Assembly (NCBI RefSeq): GCF_023229025.1
Contig: NZ_JALOAA010000002.1
Span: 39,334 to 103,333, forward strand
DNA: 64,000 bases
Reading direction: 5' to 3'
From: Sulfurimonas sp.
GTDB lineage: Bacteria; Campylobacterota; Campylobacteria; Campylobacterales; Sulfurimonadaceae
Below, piece after piece: positions 1 to 7,679 of this stretch. Every line of letters starts with the position of its first letter. The stretch's first letter is position 1. The notes beneath the pieces are model-generated. The model made no database searches. It was not told the DNA's origin and saw only the letters and a list, made by a program, of their open reading frames with translations. The position numbers and the translations under genes are program-made.

Positions 1-1
1 T

Positions 2-721
2 CAAGCTAAAGCAAATAATATACAAAAAACAGATGAAAAAACACCTAAGACAAAAGCAGATGAGACGCTTAAGCTTCTTCTTCGTGAAGAAAAATCATCT
101 ACGAGCACTCTTGCACTAACAGCTGATTTCTCTGTAGCTACTGCTAGAGTTATTGCTCCAACCCCGACACAAGACAGTATTAAAACATTAGAGCAACTTT
201 TAGGAGGAGACACCTCCTTGCCTGAATCCAGCAGCTCCTCTTCAAAAACAGAATCATCAATAACGCATAAAGCTGATAGTTTTGAGGTGAAGCTAAACGA
301 AGCAAAACAGATGATTAAATATCTTTCTAATGATATAAAGAGTGCTATTGAGGAGTATAAATCGCCTTTTACTAGAGTTAAGATTCAGCTCAATCCTGCA
401 CACCTTGGAGAGGTTGATTTAACGGTAGTACAAAGAGGTAAAAACCTACATGTAAATATTAGTTCAAACAGTGTAGCGGTAAATACTTTGGCGATGAATG
501 CCAATGAGCTAAAAGTACAGTTAAACAATAGTGGAATAAATAATGCTTCATTAAACTTTAGTAATGGTTCACAAGGTGGTGGTGATACAAATGCCGGTGG
601 AGGAAACCAGCATAGACAACATGAGCAAAAAGCTCATGAAGAGTATAACTACTTTGAGAGTGAAGAGACACACGAAGAGATACTAAGCTCTTTAGAAATT
701 GTAGTCCCTAGATATATATAA
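2..721 (+). CDS. fliK: Flagellar hook-length control protein FliK, C-terminal part
   Basis: The reading frame is open from the first bases of the window, so the gene starts upstream and only about 239 C-terminal residues are visible. A TTG at 218 could be mistaken for a start, but the frame continues upstream of it without a stop. The segment PFTRVKIQLNPAHLGEVDLT, about 50 codons after that TTG, is the hallmark of the FliK C-terminal (Flg_hook) domain, which interacts with FlhB to switch export from hook to filament substrates. A Gly/Asn/Gln/His-rich tail follows. The neighbours flgD and two hook genes on the same strand support the call. This fliK-flgD-flgE order is known in Campylobacterota. 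Confidence 0.9.
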   Translation, partial: QAKANNIQKTDEKTPKTKADETLKLLLREEKSSTSTLALTADFSVATARVIAPTPTQDSIKTLEQLLGGDTSLPESSSSSSKTESSITHKADSFEVKLNEAKQMIKYLSNDIKSAIEEYKSPFTRVKIQLNPAHLGEVDLTVVQRGKNLHVNISSNSVAVNTLAMNANELKVQLNNSGINNASLNFSNGSQGGGDTNAGGGNQHRQHEQKAHEEYNYFESEETHEEILSSLEIVVPRYI

Positions 722-730
722 ATAAAATTT

Positions 731-802
731 GCCTCGAATAATGAGGCAAGCTCCAGTGCCTAAGCGGCTAGCGAAGTAAAAAGGAGTTGTTCTTTTTACG
801 GA
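731..802 (+). ncRNA. Candidate structured leader RNA before flgD (copy A)
   Basis: The fliK-flgD gap folds into hairpin GCCTC/GAGGC (731-747), a conserved core with an AGCGGCTAGCGAAGTAAAA block (763-781), then hairpin GTAAAAAG/CTTTTTAC ending in ACGGA. A second copy lies at 62596-62664. There the last stem reads GTAAAAGG/CCTTTTAC, so one A-U pair is replaced by G-C while the stem is kept. No U-run follows, so it is not a simple terminator. I do not recognise a known riboswitch class. GGA motifs in and after the last hairpin could also be CsrA sites (inference). Confidence 0.6.
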
Positions 803-823
803 TAATAAATTAAAGGAAGTATC

Positions 824-1489
824 ATGGCAATCACATCAACAGGCTTAAATGCAGCAACAAATGCGGAGTACGCGCCTACAACTACGGTTGAAGATAAGAC
901 GGTGCTAGGCAAAGATGACTTTATGACTCTTTTGTTAGTTGAGCTTCAAAACCAAGATCCGACAGAACCTATGGATAGTGAGAAGATTTTGACTCAGACA
1001 TCGCAACTTGCAACTCTTGAAGCTACCGAGAATACAAATAAAGCATTAGAGGACTTAGCGCTATCGCTAGGTAGTTCGCAGCAGTACAGTACAATATCTG
1101 CTATTGGCAAAACAGCAGATATGGGGAGTAATGCTATCGTCTTAGATGAAGGAAGCGAAACTACTTTTGAGATATATTTCCCTGATGAGATAGAGAGAGG
1201 AAATGTTGAGATACTTGATGTCAACGGCAATATAATAAAAACAATAGATGTCGGTACAAATCCTAAAGGAGTTTACCAGTTTACATGGGATGGAACAGAT
1301 CGAAACGGAAACAGTGTTGAAAGCGGAATTTACTATGCAACTGCCTCATACACAAATCCAAACGGTGATGATTTAACAACAAGAGTTGGAGCTTACCCTA
1401 TTGAATCAGTTAGATTTGATGGTGATGAGACTTACTTCAAGGTAGGCTCTAGCTATGTTTCTCTTACAGATGTAAAAGAGATTTACTAA
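824..1489 (+). CDS. flgD: Flagellar hook capping protein FlgD
   Basis: FlgD is the scaffold cap that guides polymerisation of hook subunits at the growing hook tip and is exported through the flagellar type III apparatus. The 221-residue product has the N-terminal FlgD motif GKDDFMTLLLVELQNQDP near residue 30 with PTEPMDSEKI after it. A C-terminal Ig/Tudor-like region follows, with WDGTDRNGNSVESGIYYA around residues 155-175, as in FlgD. The start ATG follows AAAGGAAG at good spacing. It sits between fliK and flgE, 102 bases after fliK, with the structured leader in the gap. Confidence 0.93.
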   Translation: MAITSTGLNAATNAEYAPTTTVEDKTVLGKDDFMTLLLVELQNQDPTEPMDSEKILTQTSQLATLEATENTNKALEDLALSLGSSQQYSTISAIGKTADMGSNAIVLDEGSETTFEIYFPDEIERGNVEILDVNGNIIKTIDVGTNPKGVYQFTWDGTDRNGNSVESGIYYATASYTNPNGDDLTTRVGAYPIESVRFDGDETYFKVGSSYVSLTDVKEIY

Positions 1490-1507
1490 GAGTAGAGGTA
1501 CACTAAA

Positions 1508-2764
1508 ATGATGACTCAGGCTTTTTATACAGGGATAAATGGAATTAAAACGCATCAATATGGAATTGATGTAATTTCGGATAATTTATCAAATATAAAC
1601 ACGGTTGGATTTCGTGAATATACGACAGAGTTTTCATCACTTTTTGAAAATGCTCTTGTCACATCTGCGGCGTCTTCAAGTGTAAATAGCAGTATTGGAA
1701 TAGGTACAAAGCTAAACGCAGTTACCATGAGCCAGAGCAAAGGCTCTATGCAGCTAAGCGATAGAAGTACGGATTTAGCAATCTTTGGTGACGGCTGGTT
1801 TGGAATTCAAGCAGAAGGGGAGCCGCTCTATACTCGCAACGGCTCTTTTGTGTTTGATAAAGATAGAGATTTGGTTACCAATGACGGTTATTATGTTTTG
1901 GGGACTATGGGGAGCAATATCAACAATGGAGTGTTGAGTGAGCAGTTAGCAGAGGTAGAGCTTGGAGATGTAAACGCGCAGGAGAAACTACGTTTTCCGG
2001 ATGAGCTGCTCTTCCCGCCCCAAGCAACAACTGAGGCAAATTTTTATGGTAATTTAGGTGCAGGGGATGAGATAGAAGTTATAAGTTCTGAAATTATTGA
2101 TGCACAAGGTGTTAGAAATAATTTAAGACTTGAGTTTACAAAAAGTGTTCCTCAGCTCTCCCCTGGAAGTCAGTGGGATATAGTCGCTACGGTTGAGAAT
2201 CTTAAAGGTACAGAAATTTATAGTACAAGCAACGGCGTTGCAAGCTTTGATGATACGGGGGCATTGATATCATCAACACTAACATCAATAGACAATAACG
2301 GAACAAATGTAGCAATTAATCTTGGCAGTGGATATGAGGGTGTTATGTCTTTAGGAGATACTTTTAGCGGCTCTAGTTCTTCAAACGGTCTTGTCGGCGG
2401 TAGTCTTATTGGGTACGATATAAATAAAAATGCAGATGTAATCGCTACTTTTTCTAACGGCATGCAGAGTGCCGTTGGAAAAATTGGAGTATTTCATTTT
2501 CAAAATGACAGAGGACTTGAACGTCAAGGCAGCTCAAGATTTTCAGAGTCTCAAAACAGCGGTAGACCAATATTTTTTCAAGATGAAAACGGTAAAAATA
2601 TTATAGGAACCGATATTTCAAACTTTAAACTTGAGGGCTCTAATGTTGATATTACGGCCGGTCTTACAGAAATTATAATTATGCAAAGATCATACGATGC
2701 AAACTCAAAATCAATAACAACGGCAGACGAGATGTTACAAAAAGCCTTAAGCATGGATGCTTAA
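1508..2764 (+). CDS. flgE: Flagellar hook-family protein, shorter paralog (flgE next to flgD)
   Basis: The 418-residue protein has the flagellar rod/hook N-terminal domain (GIDVISDNLSNINTVGFREY near residue 19) and the C-terminal hook motif (TEIIIMQRSYDANSKSITTA). It is therefore an axial flagellar protein exported by the type III system. It begins 19 bases after flgD. Campylobacterota carry two hook-type genes: one next to fliK/flgD, as here, and a longer one encoding the main hook protein. An ATG three bases downstream (1511) is an equally good start. Whether this paralog builds hook or a hook-associated segment cannot be told from sequence. Confidence 0.88.
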   Translation: MMTQAFYTGINGIKTHQYGIDVISDNLSNINTVGFREYTTEFSSLFENALVTSAASSSVNSSIGIGTKLNAVTMSQSKGSMQLSDRSTDLAIFGDGWFGIQAEGEPLYTRNGSFVFDKDRDLVTNDGYYVLGTMGSNINNGVLSEQLAEVELGDVNAQEKLRFPDELLFPPQATTEANFYGNLGAGDEIEVISSEIIDAQGVRNNLRLEFTKSVPQLSPGSQWDIVATVENLKGTEIYSTSNGVASFDDTGALISSTLTSIDNNGTNVAINLGSGYEGVMSLGDTFSGSSSSNGLVGGSLIGYDINKNADVIATFSNGMQSAVGKIGVFHFQNDRGLERQGSSRFSESQNSGRPIFFQDENGKNIIGTDISNFKLEGSNVDITAGLTEIIIMQRSYDANSKSITTADEMLQKALSMDA

Positions 2765-2769
2765 TAAAG

Positions 2770-2786
2770 TTGGAACATAAAATGCT
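2770..2786 (+). promoter_or_regulatory. Sigma-54 promoter for the long hook gene
   Basis: TTGGAAC at 2770-2776 and ATGCT at 2782-2786 put the invariant GG and GC 12 bases apart, as in sigma-54 -24/-12 promoters. The GGAA...TGCT form is that of Campylobacter and Helicobacter RpoN promoters, which drive middle flagellar genes such as the hook gene. The predicted transcript start is near 2797. The leader then holds a stem GTGTT/AACAC (2828-2832 with 2850-2854) around a GCC/GGC hairpin. Confidence 0.85.
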
Positions 2787-2903
2787 ATTTTATTTACAAT
2801 AATAGTTTACCTGTTAAAAAAGGGTAAGTGTTGCCAATAGGGCTTCTTTAACACAATAAGATTTTTTCTTGAGAGTGTTATAAATGAATAATAAGGATTT
2901 AAA

Positions 2904-5045
2904 ATGTTAAAATCACTTTTTTCCGGTGTATCCGGACTACAGTCACATCAAGTTGCGATGGACGTAGAATCAAATAATATTGCAAACGTAAATACCATAG
3001 GTTTTAAATATTCACGTGCGAACTTTTCTGATCTTCTTGCTCAGACACAAGCAATTGCAACTGCTCCTCAAGGTGAATTGGGTGGTAAAAATCCGGTACA
3101 GGTAGGTCTTGGTGCAAGTGCTAGTTCAGTAACTAAGATTTTTGCGCAGGGCTCTGTTCAAAATTCTGATAAAAATACAGACGTTGCTATTCAAGGGGAT
3201 GGTTTTTTCATAGTCTCTCCCGATGGCGGTAACACATACAAGTATACACGATCAGGTGACTTTAAGTTTGATGCCGGTGGAAATTTTGTTGATAACAACG
3301 GTTTTATAGTTCAAGGATGGCTTAGAGATCCAGTGACAGGCAAAGTTGATGCGACAGCACCTATTACGGATATAAATATACCACCGGGGCTTACTACTCC
3401 CGCATCTCCAACACAAAATGTCGTTGTTAAGGCAAACCTAAACTCAGGACCTAGAGTTGAGAACTTTTCACCTGCTTACGAAGTTCCTGCAGGTCCTCCG
3501 CCGGCACTCCCTACTCCACCTGCTCTTGATGAGAATGGAAACCCAATAGAGTCCGGCGATATGGGTGTTATGTTTAATGACTCGGGAGAGGCGTTTAATC
3601 TTCAAACAAATCAAGGTATTTGGGCATCATTTGTGAACTCAACAACAACATCAAGTGTGGCAGTTCCAGGTGGTGGAGCCGAGTTAGATATTACATTTGA
3701 ATTAGATGACGGTACTACAAAACAGATTACAACAACCGGTGGTCTTGCAACAAACACGGCAGATGAAGATGGTGCAAGATATGTCTCGGCAATTAATGCT
3801 CAGACATCTGTAACAGGCATAAGTGCCGCATACGATACCGTAACCGATACAATAACACTAACAAACTCAAACTCAAATGCAAACGCTTCGCATAATATTA
3901 GAATAAGCGCCGTTGGAGGTGGAGATGGTAGTGGATTCGTTGTTGGAGATTCAGTTACTACGGCATATAGATATCAGTATGATCCTACTGTATCTACAAC
4001 AGTAGCCGGAAGTGATAAGAAATTTACTACAATAGCAGATCTCCGTGAGGCTCTTGAGACTCAAGCAAATGCAGACGGTGGTGGTGCAACAAGTAATGTT
4101 GAAGTAAAAGTAAATGAGCAAGGTAAGATTGAGTTGTCAAATCCTGGTGGAAGTGCAAACGATTATGATATTAATCTGTCAATTACAGGGATGAATGCAA
4201 GTAGTGTTGTAGGCGGTGGAATAACCGAAAATACAAGATTTACAAGAAACATGGAAGCATTAAACTCAACTCTTCCTTCTGGAAGTACGGCAACGGCGTT
4301 TTCTCAAGGTTTTAATGCGGCAACACACTCATCTAGTATAGATATTTTTGACTCATTAGGATCAAAACATACTCTTAGAACGGAGTTTAGAAAAGTTTCG
4401 GTAGACGCTTCAACAGGAAGTACTTGGAATTTAAAGATAAGTGTTCCTGAGCCTGCTACTATTGACTCAATTGCGCCGTATAATGAAAAGACCGGTTTTG
4501 TAAGATTTAATAGTGATGGTTCACTATCTACATATAACCCGCCAAATGTCTCTTTTACAGCAAATAACGGCTCGGCTGCAAATCAGCAAGTTGCAATCGA
4601 CCTTGGTACTTCCAACGGTTTTGATGGCATGACTAGTTTTGATTCTGCTTCATCAACCTCAGGAATAAGTCAGGATGGTTTTACGGGTGGAGATTTAGTC
4701 GGTATTAGAATTGATCAAAGCGGTACGTTAGTCGGCTCATTTAGCAATGGACGCTCTTTTGGATTGGCACAAATCGGTATGGCAAAGTTTACAAACAATG
4801 AAGGTCTCTCTACTGAGGGTGGAAATGTTTTTATACAGACTGCGAACTCCGGAGACCCAATCATAGGTACGGCAGCAACGGCAGGGCGTGGTTTTATGCA
4901 AGCTGCGGCACTTGAGGCTTCAAACGTTGACTTGTCTCGCTCTTTGACACAGCTTATAATCATTCAAAGAGGTTATCAGGCAAATGGTAAAACAATTACC
5001 ACTTCAGACACTCTTCTTGAGACACTTATCGGGTTAAAGCGATAA
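2904..5045 (+). CDS. flgE2: Flagellar hook protein FlgE, long form (major hook subunit candidate)
   Basis: This 713-residue protein has the N-terminal hook motif ESNNIANVNTIGFKYSRANF and the C-terminal heptad-like end with LTQLIIIQRGYQANGKTITT. Between them is a long Ser/Thr/Asn/Gly-rich variable region, surface-exposed in the assembled hook. Its size matches the large hook proteins of Campylobacterota (roughly 700-860 residues) rather than the 400-residue enterobacterial FlgE. It has its own sigma-54 promoter 130 bases upstream and an AAGGA ribosome site. It is probably the main hook subunit, with 1508-2764 a paralog (inference). Confidence 0.92.
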   Translation: MLKSLFSGVSGLQSHQVAMDVESNNIANVNTIGFKYSRANFSDLLAQTQAIATAPQGELGGKNPVQVGLGASASSVTKIFAQGSVQNSDKNTDVAIQGDGFFIVSPDGGNTYKYTRSGDFKFDAGGNFVDNNGFIVQGWLRDPVTGKVDATAPITDINIPPGLTTPASPTQNVVVKANLNSGPRVENFSPAYEVPAGPPPALPTPPALDENGNPIESGDMGVMFNDSGEAFNLQTNQGIWASFVNSTTTSSVAVPGGGAELDITFELDDGTTKQITTTGGLATNTADEDGARYVSAINAQTSVTGISAAYDTVTDTITLTNSNSNANASHNIRISAVGGGDGSGFVVGDSVTTAYRYQYDPTVSTTVAGSDKKFTTIADLREALETQANADGGGATSNVEVKVNEQGKIELSNPGGSANDYDINLSITGMNASSVVGGGITENTRFTRNMEALNSTLPSGSTATAFSQGFNAATHSSSIDIFDSLGSKHTLRTEFRKVSVDASTGSTWNLKISVPEPATIDSIAPYNEKTGFVRFNSDGSLSTYNPPNVSFTANNGSAANQQVAIDLGTSNGFDGMTSFDSASSTSGISQDGFTGGDLVGIRIDQSGTLVGSFSNGRSFGLAQIGMAKFTNNEGLSTEGGNVFIQTANSGDPIIGTAATAGRGFMQAAALEASNVDLSRSLTQLIIIQRGYQANGKTITTSDTLLETLIGLKR

Positions 5046-5063
5046 GTTTTAAATCTATTTTGT

Positions 5064-5069
5064 TATAAT
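5064..5069 (+). promoter_or_regulatory. TATAAT -10 box for purT
   Basis: A perfect TATAAT preceded by TGT and T/A-rich sequence, typical of Campylobacterota sigma-70 promoters that lack a clear -35. The start of transcription would fall near 5076, right at the first base of the hairpin leader at 5077, giving a 5' UTR of about 75 bases. Confidence 0.7.
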
Positions 5070-5076
5070 TCCTTCT

Positions 5077-5144
5077 GCTTTTTTAAAGCAAGCTTTAGCC
5101 GCGAAAGCGGCGTTTAGCGTTTTAAATTTAATGAAAATCAAGGA
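5077..5144 (+). ncRNA. Structured 5' leader of purT, possible relative of the flgD leader RNA
   Basis: The leader holds hairpin GCTTTTTTAAAGC, then AAGCTTTAG, a strong CCGC-GAAA-GCGG stem with a GNRA loop, CGTTTAGCG, and a weak TTTT/AAAA stem before AAGGA. The order (hairpin ending in GC, then AAGCT, AG, GCGG, TAGCG, hairpin, GGA) matches the flgD and 62596 leaders. The primary sequence in between differs, so kinship is uncertain. It begins almost exactly at the predicted transcription start. Confidence 0.45.
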
Positions 5145-5150
5145 ATTATC

Positions 5151-6314
5151 ATGCGTTTTTCTGCTCCCCTAAAATCAAATTCAAAAAAAATTATGCTCCT
5201 TGGTTCAGGCGAACTCGGTAAAGAAGTAGCCATAGAAGCCCAAAGACTAGGTCTTGAGGTCATTGCCGTGGACAGATACCAAAATGCGCCTGCTCATCAT
5301 GTAGCTCACCGTTCATATGTTGTAAATATGCAGGATAAAAACGCAGTATTAGAGATTATTTATCGTGAAAAACCCGACTATATTCTTCCGGAGATAGAGG
5401 CTATAAGCATTGATGCTCTTTTTGCAGCAGAAGATAAAGGGTATAACGTTATTCCAAACGCAAGTGCAGTTAGTAAGACTATGAATAGAAAAAATATTCG
5501 CACGTTTGCGGCAGAGACACTTGGACTTAAAACCGGTTCATATGAGTTTGTTACTACAAAAGATGGACTAAAAAGAGCAGCACAAAATATGGGTTTTCCA
5601 TGTATAATCAAACCTGTTATGAGTAGTTCAGGTCATGGTCAAAGTGTCGCTAAGAGCATAGAGGATATTGATGCTTCATGGGAGATTGCAAAAGAGGCAC
5701 GCGGGGATGCAAGCGAGCTTATTGTTGAAGCGTTTGTCGATTTTGACTATGAGATAACAATGCTAACTGTAAGAAACGGAGAGGAGACGGTTTTTTGTGA
5801 GCCGATAGGCCATGAGCAAAGAGACGGCGACTACATATTTTCATGGCAACCTATGCAGATGAGCTCCTTGGCAAAAGAGCGCTCGCAGGATATGGCTAAG
5901 AAAATTACGGATGGTCTTGGAGGTCGCGGTCTTTTTGGGGTGGAACTTTTTATAAAAGATGATGAGGTCTATTTCTCTGAAGTGTCGCCACGCCCGCATG
6001 ATACCGGAATGGTAACATTAATCACACAGTCTCAAAGCGAGTTTGCACTTCACTTGCGTGCTATTTTAGGACTCCCCTTAGGGTTTACATTTTATGGGGC
6101 GGGTGCTAGTGCCGCATTTAAATCAGAAGTTCATAGCTATGCTCCTGTTATAAGTGTGGACGATAGCCTATTTAGCGATAATAGTTTTGTTAGAATTTTT
6201 TCAAAACCCGAAGCTCATAAAGGCAGAAGATTAGCCGTAGCGCTTGTTTTTGATGAAGCAGAAAAAGCACTAGAAAAATCAAGAGAGTTGATTGAAAGTA
6301 TTAAGGATAGCTAG
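5151..6314 (+). CDS. purT: Formate-dependent phosphoribosylglycinamide formyltransferase PurT
   Basis: PurT makes formyl-GAR from GAR, formate and ATP in purine synthesis, so this step does not need 10-formyl-THF. The 387-residue length is typical. The N-terminal segment LLGSGELGKEVAIEAQRLGL is the ATP-grasp preATP nucleotide fold, and the ATP-grasp core includes PCIIKPVMSSSGHGQS and the acidic metal site VELFIKDDEVYFSEVSPRPH. It has its own promoter and a structured leader. The next gene begins directly after its stop codon, so the two are co-transcribed. Confidence 0.95.
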   Translation: MRFSAPLKSNSKKIMLLGSGELGKEVAIEAQRLGLEVIAVDRYQNAPAHHVAHRSYVVNMQDKNAVLEIIYREKPDYILPEIEAISIDALFAAEDKGYNVIPNASAVSKTMNRKNIRTFAAETLGLKTGSYEFVTTKDGLKRAAQNMGFPCIIKPVMSSSGHGQSVAKSIEDIDASWEIAKEARGDASELIVEAFVDFDYEITMLTVRNGEETVFCEPIGHEQRDGDYIFSWQPMQMSSLAKERSQDMAKKITDGLGGRGLFGVELFIKDDEVYFSEVSPRPHDTGMVTLITQSQSEFALHLRAILGLPLGFTFYGAGASAAFKSEVHSYAPVISVDDSLFSDNSFVRIFSKPEAHKGRRLAVALVFDEAEKALEKSRELIESIKDS

Positions 6315-7244
6315 ATGAAGATTGTTATACTTGACGCACTAACATTTGGGGATACATCTCTTAGTGGGTTTTTTGAGCTAGGAGATGTCGATATTTTTCA
6401 GACAACTTCGCCCGAGCAGACGCAAGAACGTGTAATCGGCGCTGATGTTATAGTTACTAACAAAGTCATTATAACAGATGCTCACATCTCAAACACCTCC
6501 TCTTTAAAACTTATCTGCGTTGCAGCAACCGGTATGAACAATGTAGATATAGAGGCTGCAAACAAAAGAGATATTTTAGTAAAAAATGTCTCCGGATACT
6601 CAACTGACTCTGTAATACAACACACCTTCTCTATGCTCTTTTATCTCGTAGGACACTCTAGATACTATGATGAGTATGTAAAAGAGGGTTCTTATGCAAA
6701 AAGTGCTATTTTCACTGATGTCTCACATCCATTTTTTGAGATTAAAGGTAAAAAATGGGGAGTAATTGGATTAGGAACGATAGGCAGAGGGGTTGCAGAG
6801 ATAGCATCTGCTTTTGGGGCAGATGTATGCTACTTCTCAACAAGCGGTAAAAATCACAATCATGATTATCAACATGTAGAGCTTGATGAGATGCTTAAGA
6901 GTTGCCATATAATCTCTATACACGCACCGTTAAATGATAAAACTCTTAATCTGTTAGATTATGAAGAGTTGTTAATGTGTAGAGACGGGGCTGTAGTTTT
7001 AAATCTTGGGCGCGGCGGTATAATCAACGAAGAGGCAGTTGCAAAAGTAATTGATGAGAAAAATATCTCTTTTGGACTGGATGTTCTTAGCCGTGAGCCG
7101 ATGGAGGAGAACCATCCGCTTTTGAGTGTGAAAAACGGAGATAATCTCTATATAACACCGCATATTGCATGGACAAGTATTGAAGCCAGAGATAAGCTTA
7201 TCGCGGGTGTGATAGAGAATATTAAATCATTAAAAAGCAGATAA
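6315..7244 (+). CDS. D-2-hydroxyacid dehydrogenase (glycerate/hydroxypyruvate type)
   Basis: The 309-residue protein has the Rossmann motif GVIGLGTIGRGVAEIASAFG at about residue 148. The catalytic set of the D-2-hydroxyacid dehydrogenase family is complete: Arg in LNLGRGGIINEEAV, Glu in SREPMEENHPLL and His in ITPHIAWTS. It is an NAD(P)-dependent cytosolic enzyme reducing a 2-keto acid, most like HprA-type hydroxypyruvate reductase/glycerate dehydrogenase; the exact substrate is not decided by sequence. The ATG directly follows the purT stop with no spacer. Confidence 0.85.
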   Translation: MKIVILDALTFGDTSLSGFFELGDVDIFQTTSPEQTQERVIGADVIVTNKVIITDAHISNTSSLKLICVAATGMNNVDIEAANKRDILVKNVSGYSTDSVIQHTFSMLFYLVGHSRYYDEYVKEGSYAKSAIFTDVSHPFFEIKGKKWGVIGLGTIGRGVAEIASAFGADVCYFSTSGKNHNHDYQHVELDEMLKSCHIISIHAPLNDKTLNLLDYEELLMCRDGAVVLNLGRGGIINEEAVAKVIDEKNISFGLDVLSREPMEENHPLLSVKNGDNLYITPHIAWTSIEARDKLIAGVIENIKSLKSR

Positions 7245-7245
7245 C

Positions 7246-7650
7246 ATAGCGGAGCTCACTCTTTTTTTATCCGCTTTTTTAGCTGCGACGATACTGCCTT
7301 TTAGTTCAGAGGTTGTACTTGTTGCTGCTCTCTCAAGCGGTATGCCTGAGTTAAATGCACTTTTATCTGCCTCAAGCGGAAATATTCTTGCTATCGTTTT
7401 AAACTACTTTTTAGGCTATTTGCTTTACGAAAAAACAAAAACAAAACTTCTCTCATCTAAAACAGGAGTAAAAGCATACGGCTATGGACATATATACGGC
7501 TACTACGCACTTCTGCTTTCATGGTTGCCAATTATCGGCGACCCGCTAACACTTGTTGCGGGAGTTGTTAGACTCAAGTTTGTTTGGTTTGTTTTAATTG
7601 CCGGGAGTTTAAGGATAGCAAGGTACTACTTTTTGACTCTTGTGGTATAA
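7246..7650 (+). CDS. YqaA-like (SNARE/DedA-type) inner-membrane protein with no normal start codon
   Basis: From 7342 an ATG opens 102 residues with YqaA-family features (ASSGNILAIVLNYFLGY, SWLPIIGDPLTLVAGVVRLK). The same frame is open upstream to 7234 and encodes LFLSAFLAATILPFSSEVVL, which looks like the conserved first membrane segment of this family. No ATG, GTG or TTG lies in that stretch. The best-placed initiator is ATA at 7246, two bases after the stop of the preceding dehydrogenase. Either an AUA start is used, or the start codon has mutated and the shorter form from 7342 remains. Function of the family is unknown. Confidence 0.6.
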   Translation: MAELTLFLSAFLAATILPFSSEVVLVAALSSGMPELNALLSASSGNILAIVLNYFLGYLLYEKTKTKLLSSKTGVKAYGYGHIYGYYALLLSWLPIIGDPLTLVAGVVRLKFVWFVLIAGSLRIARYYFLTLVV

Positions 7651-7679
7651 TTTACTACCTTTAAAAAATCGGTAATATT

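Noticed and set aside
1..213. 70-codon minus-strand frame at the window edge
   Set aside because: Antisense to the in-frame fliK coding sequence; no support.
731..802. Simple rho-independent terminator between fliK and flgD
   Set aside because: No U-run follows the last stem; the element has a second copy directly before a start codon.
731..802. Cyclic-di-GMP (GEMM-I) riboswitch
   Set aside because: Some short matches (GCAAGCT, UAGCG, ACGGA) but the GEMM core junction and tetraloop/receptor pattern are not found.
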